Source of the DNA: Fratercula arctica
Lineage: Eukaryota; Chordata; Aves; Charadriiformes; Alcidae
NCBI GenBank assembly: GCA_947846985.1
Contig: CANTUZ010000011.1
Coordinates: forward strand, 28,329,589-28,393,588
DNA length: 64,000 bases
Direction: 5' to 3'
Shown here: positions 63,481 to 64,000 of the stretch, piece after piece
How positions within the stretch are numbered: the stretch's first letter is position 1
Layout: each line of letters starts with the position of its first letter
The notes under the pieces: model-generated
Seen by the model: only the letters and a program-made list of their open reading frames with translations
Databases searched by the model: none
What the model was told of the DNA's origin: nothing
Made by a program: the position numbers and the translations under genes

Positions 63481-64000
63481 TGGCTTTGCATGGCAAGGTT
63501 TTGGTAGCAGGGGGGAGTTACAGGGGCAGCTTCTGTGAGAAGCTGCTAGAAGCCTTCCCTCATGTCTAACAGTGCCAATGCCAGCCAGCCCCAAGGTGGA
63601 CCCGCTGCTGGCCACGGCTGAGCCCATCAGCAATGGTGGTAGCGCCTCTGGGGCAACATACTTAAAGGGAAAAAAAAAAAAAAAACCAACCCTGCACAAT
63701 TGCAGCCAGAGAGAGGAGTGAGAATACGTAAGAGCAACATCCCTGCAGACACCAAGGTCAGTGAAGGAGGGGGAGGAGGTGCTCCAGGTGCTGGAGCAGA
63801 GATTCCCCTGCAGCCCATGGTGAAGACCATGGTGAGACAGATTGTCCCCTTGTAGCCCATGGAGGTTAACGGTGGAGCAGATATCCACCTGCAGCCCATG
63901 GAGGACCCCACAGCAGAAAAGGTGGATACCTGAAGGAGGCTGTGACCCTGTGGAGATCCCACACTGGGGCAGACTCCTGGCAGGACCTGTGGCCCTGTGG
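63481..64000 (+). mobile_element. Start of a long avian ERV LTR, cut by the window end
   Basis: From TGGCTTTGCATGGCAAGG onward the sequence follows, without large gaps, an LTR family I recognise from bird genomes: a GGGGGAGTTACAGGGG block, GAAGCTGCTAGAAGCC, GTGGTAGCGCCTCTGG, a TATA-like CATACTTAAAGGG, an A run at 63670-63686, GGAGAGAGGAGTGAGAATACG-like sequence, and then degenerate tandem units built on CAGCCCATGGAGG. In full-length copies the LTR continues for several hundred more bases to an AATAAA signal and a terminal CA, so here only the 5' part is in view. Whether the interior of the provirus follows cannot be seen. The frames on the - strand are shadows of this repeat. Sense strand is + by the order of signals. 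The left boundary is uncertain by a few bases. Confidence 0.75.
63775..64000 (+). repeat. Degenerate tandem repeat within the LTR
   Basis: Units of about 40 bases recur, each with a core like CTGCAGCCCATGGAGG or CTGTGACCCTGTGGAG followed by a GGAGCAG-type phrase. Copies start at about 63809, 63850, 63890, 63941 and 63979. The pattern continues past the window end. Confidence 0.7.

Noticed and set aside
63472..63962. Frames of 138 and 111 codons on the - strand at the window end
   Set aside because: They are antisense shadows of the ERV LTR, including its A run and tandem units.
1..64000. CRISPR arrays, tRNA or rRNA genes, bacterial operons or phage modules
   Set aside because: No regularly spaced repeats, cloverleaf-compatible genes with A and B boxes, or dense coding were seen; the window is vertebrate noncoding DNA.

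Overview
This window is vertebrate nuclear DNA, and very probably bird. The best evidence is the repeats. A chicken-repeat-1 (CR1) LINE keeps its 3' end, including the TCTATGA-type terminus that is typical of sauropsid CR1. There are several older CR1 relics, a solo LTR with an alpharetrovirus-like layout, and the start of an LTR family that I recognise from bird genomes. There is no bacterial-style gene organisation. Open reading frames are short and scattered on both strands, as expected by chance in AT-rich noncoding DNA.

The window is almost entirely noncoding and reads as the inside of a large intron or a gene-poor flank. The only coding segment I can support is a short exon at 56972-57059 on the + strand. 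It has a strong polypyrimidine tract and AG acceptor, an ATG directly after the acceptor, 29 codons in frame, and a GTAAGT donor. Its last residues (NISWLKK) resemble the start of one known OXR1 isoform (NLSWLKK), and its exit phase fits a shared downstream OXR1 exon as I recall it. An alternative first coding exon of an OXR1-type gene is therefore a working hypothesis, not an identification. A CpG-rich block at about 35200-35400, with an ATG and a splice donor, may be an alternative promoter and first exon. A weaker exon-like segment lies at 56028-56282.

Layout. 1-16300 is AT-rich unique sequence with a G-rich tract near 8.59 kb and a C-rich tract near 11.7 kb. 16340-16925 looks like a conserved noncoding element. 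21955-22250, 23578-23960 and 50690-51405 hold degraded CR1-type LINEs. 27869-28282 is a solo LTR with a perfect 6-bp target duplication. 35050-35200 is an AT-rich, homeobox-motif-rich block next to the CpG-rich block. 38242-38948 is a better preserved, 5'-truncated CR1 on the - strand. 54554-54583 is a perfect 13-bp-arm hairpin. 61827-61933 is a fold-back, MITE-like element. From about 63481 to the window end is the start of a long avian ERV LTR.

No tRNA, rRNA or CRISPR array was recognised. All repeat family names come from memory of consensus sequences, with no database search.
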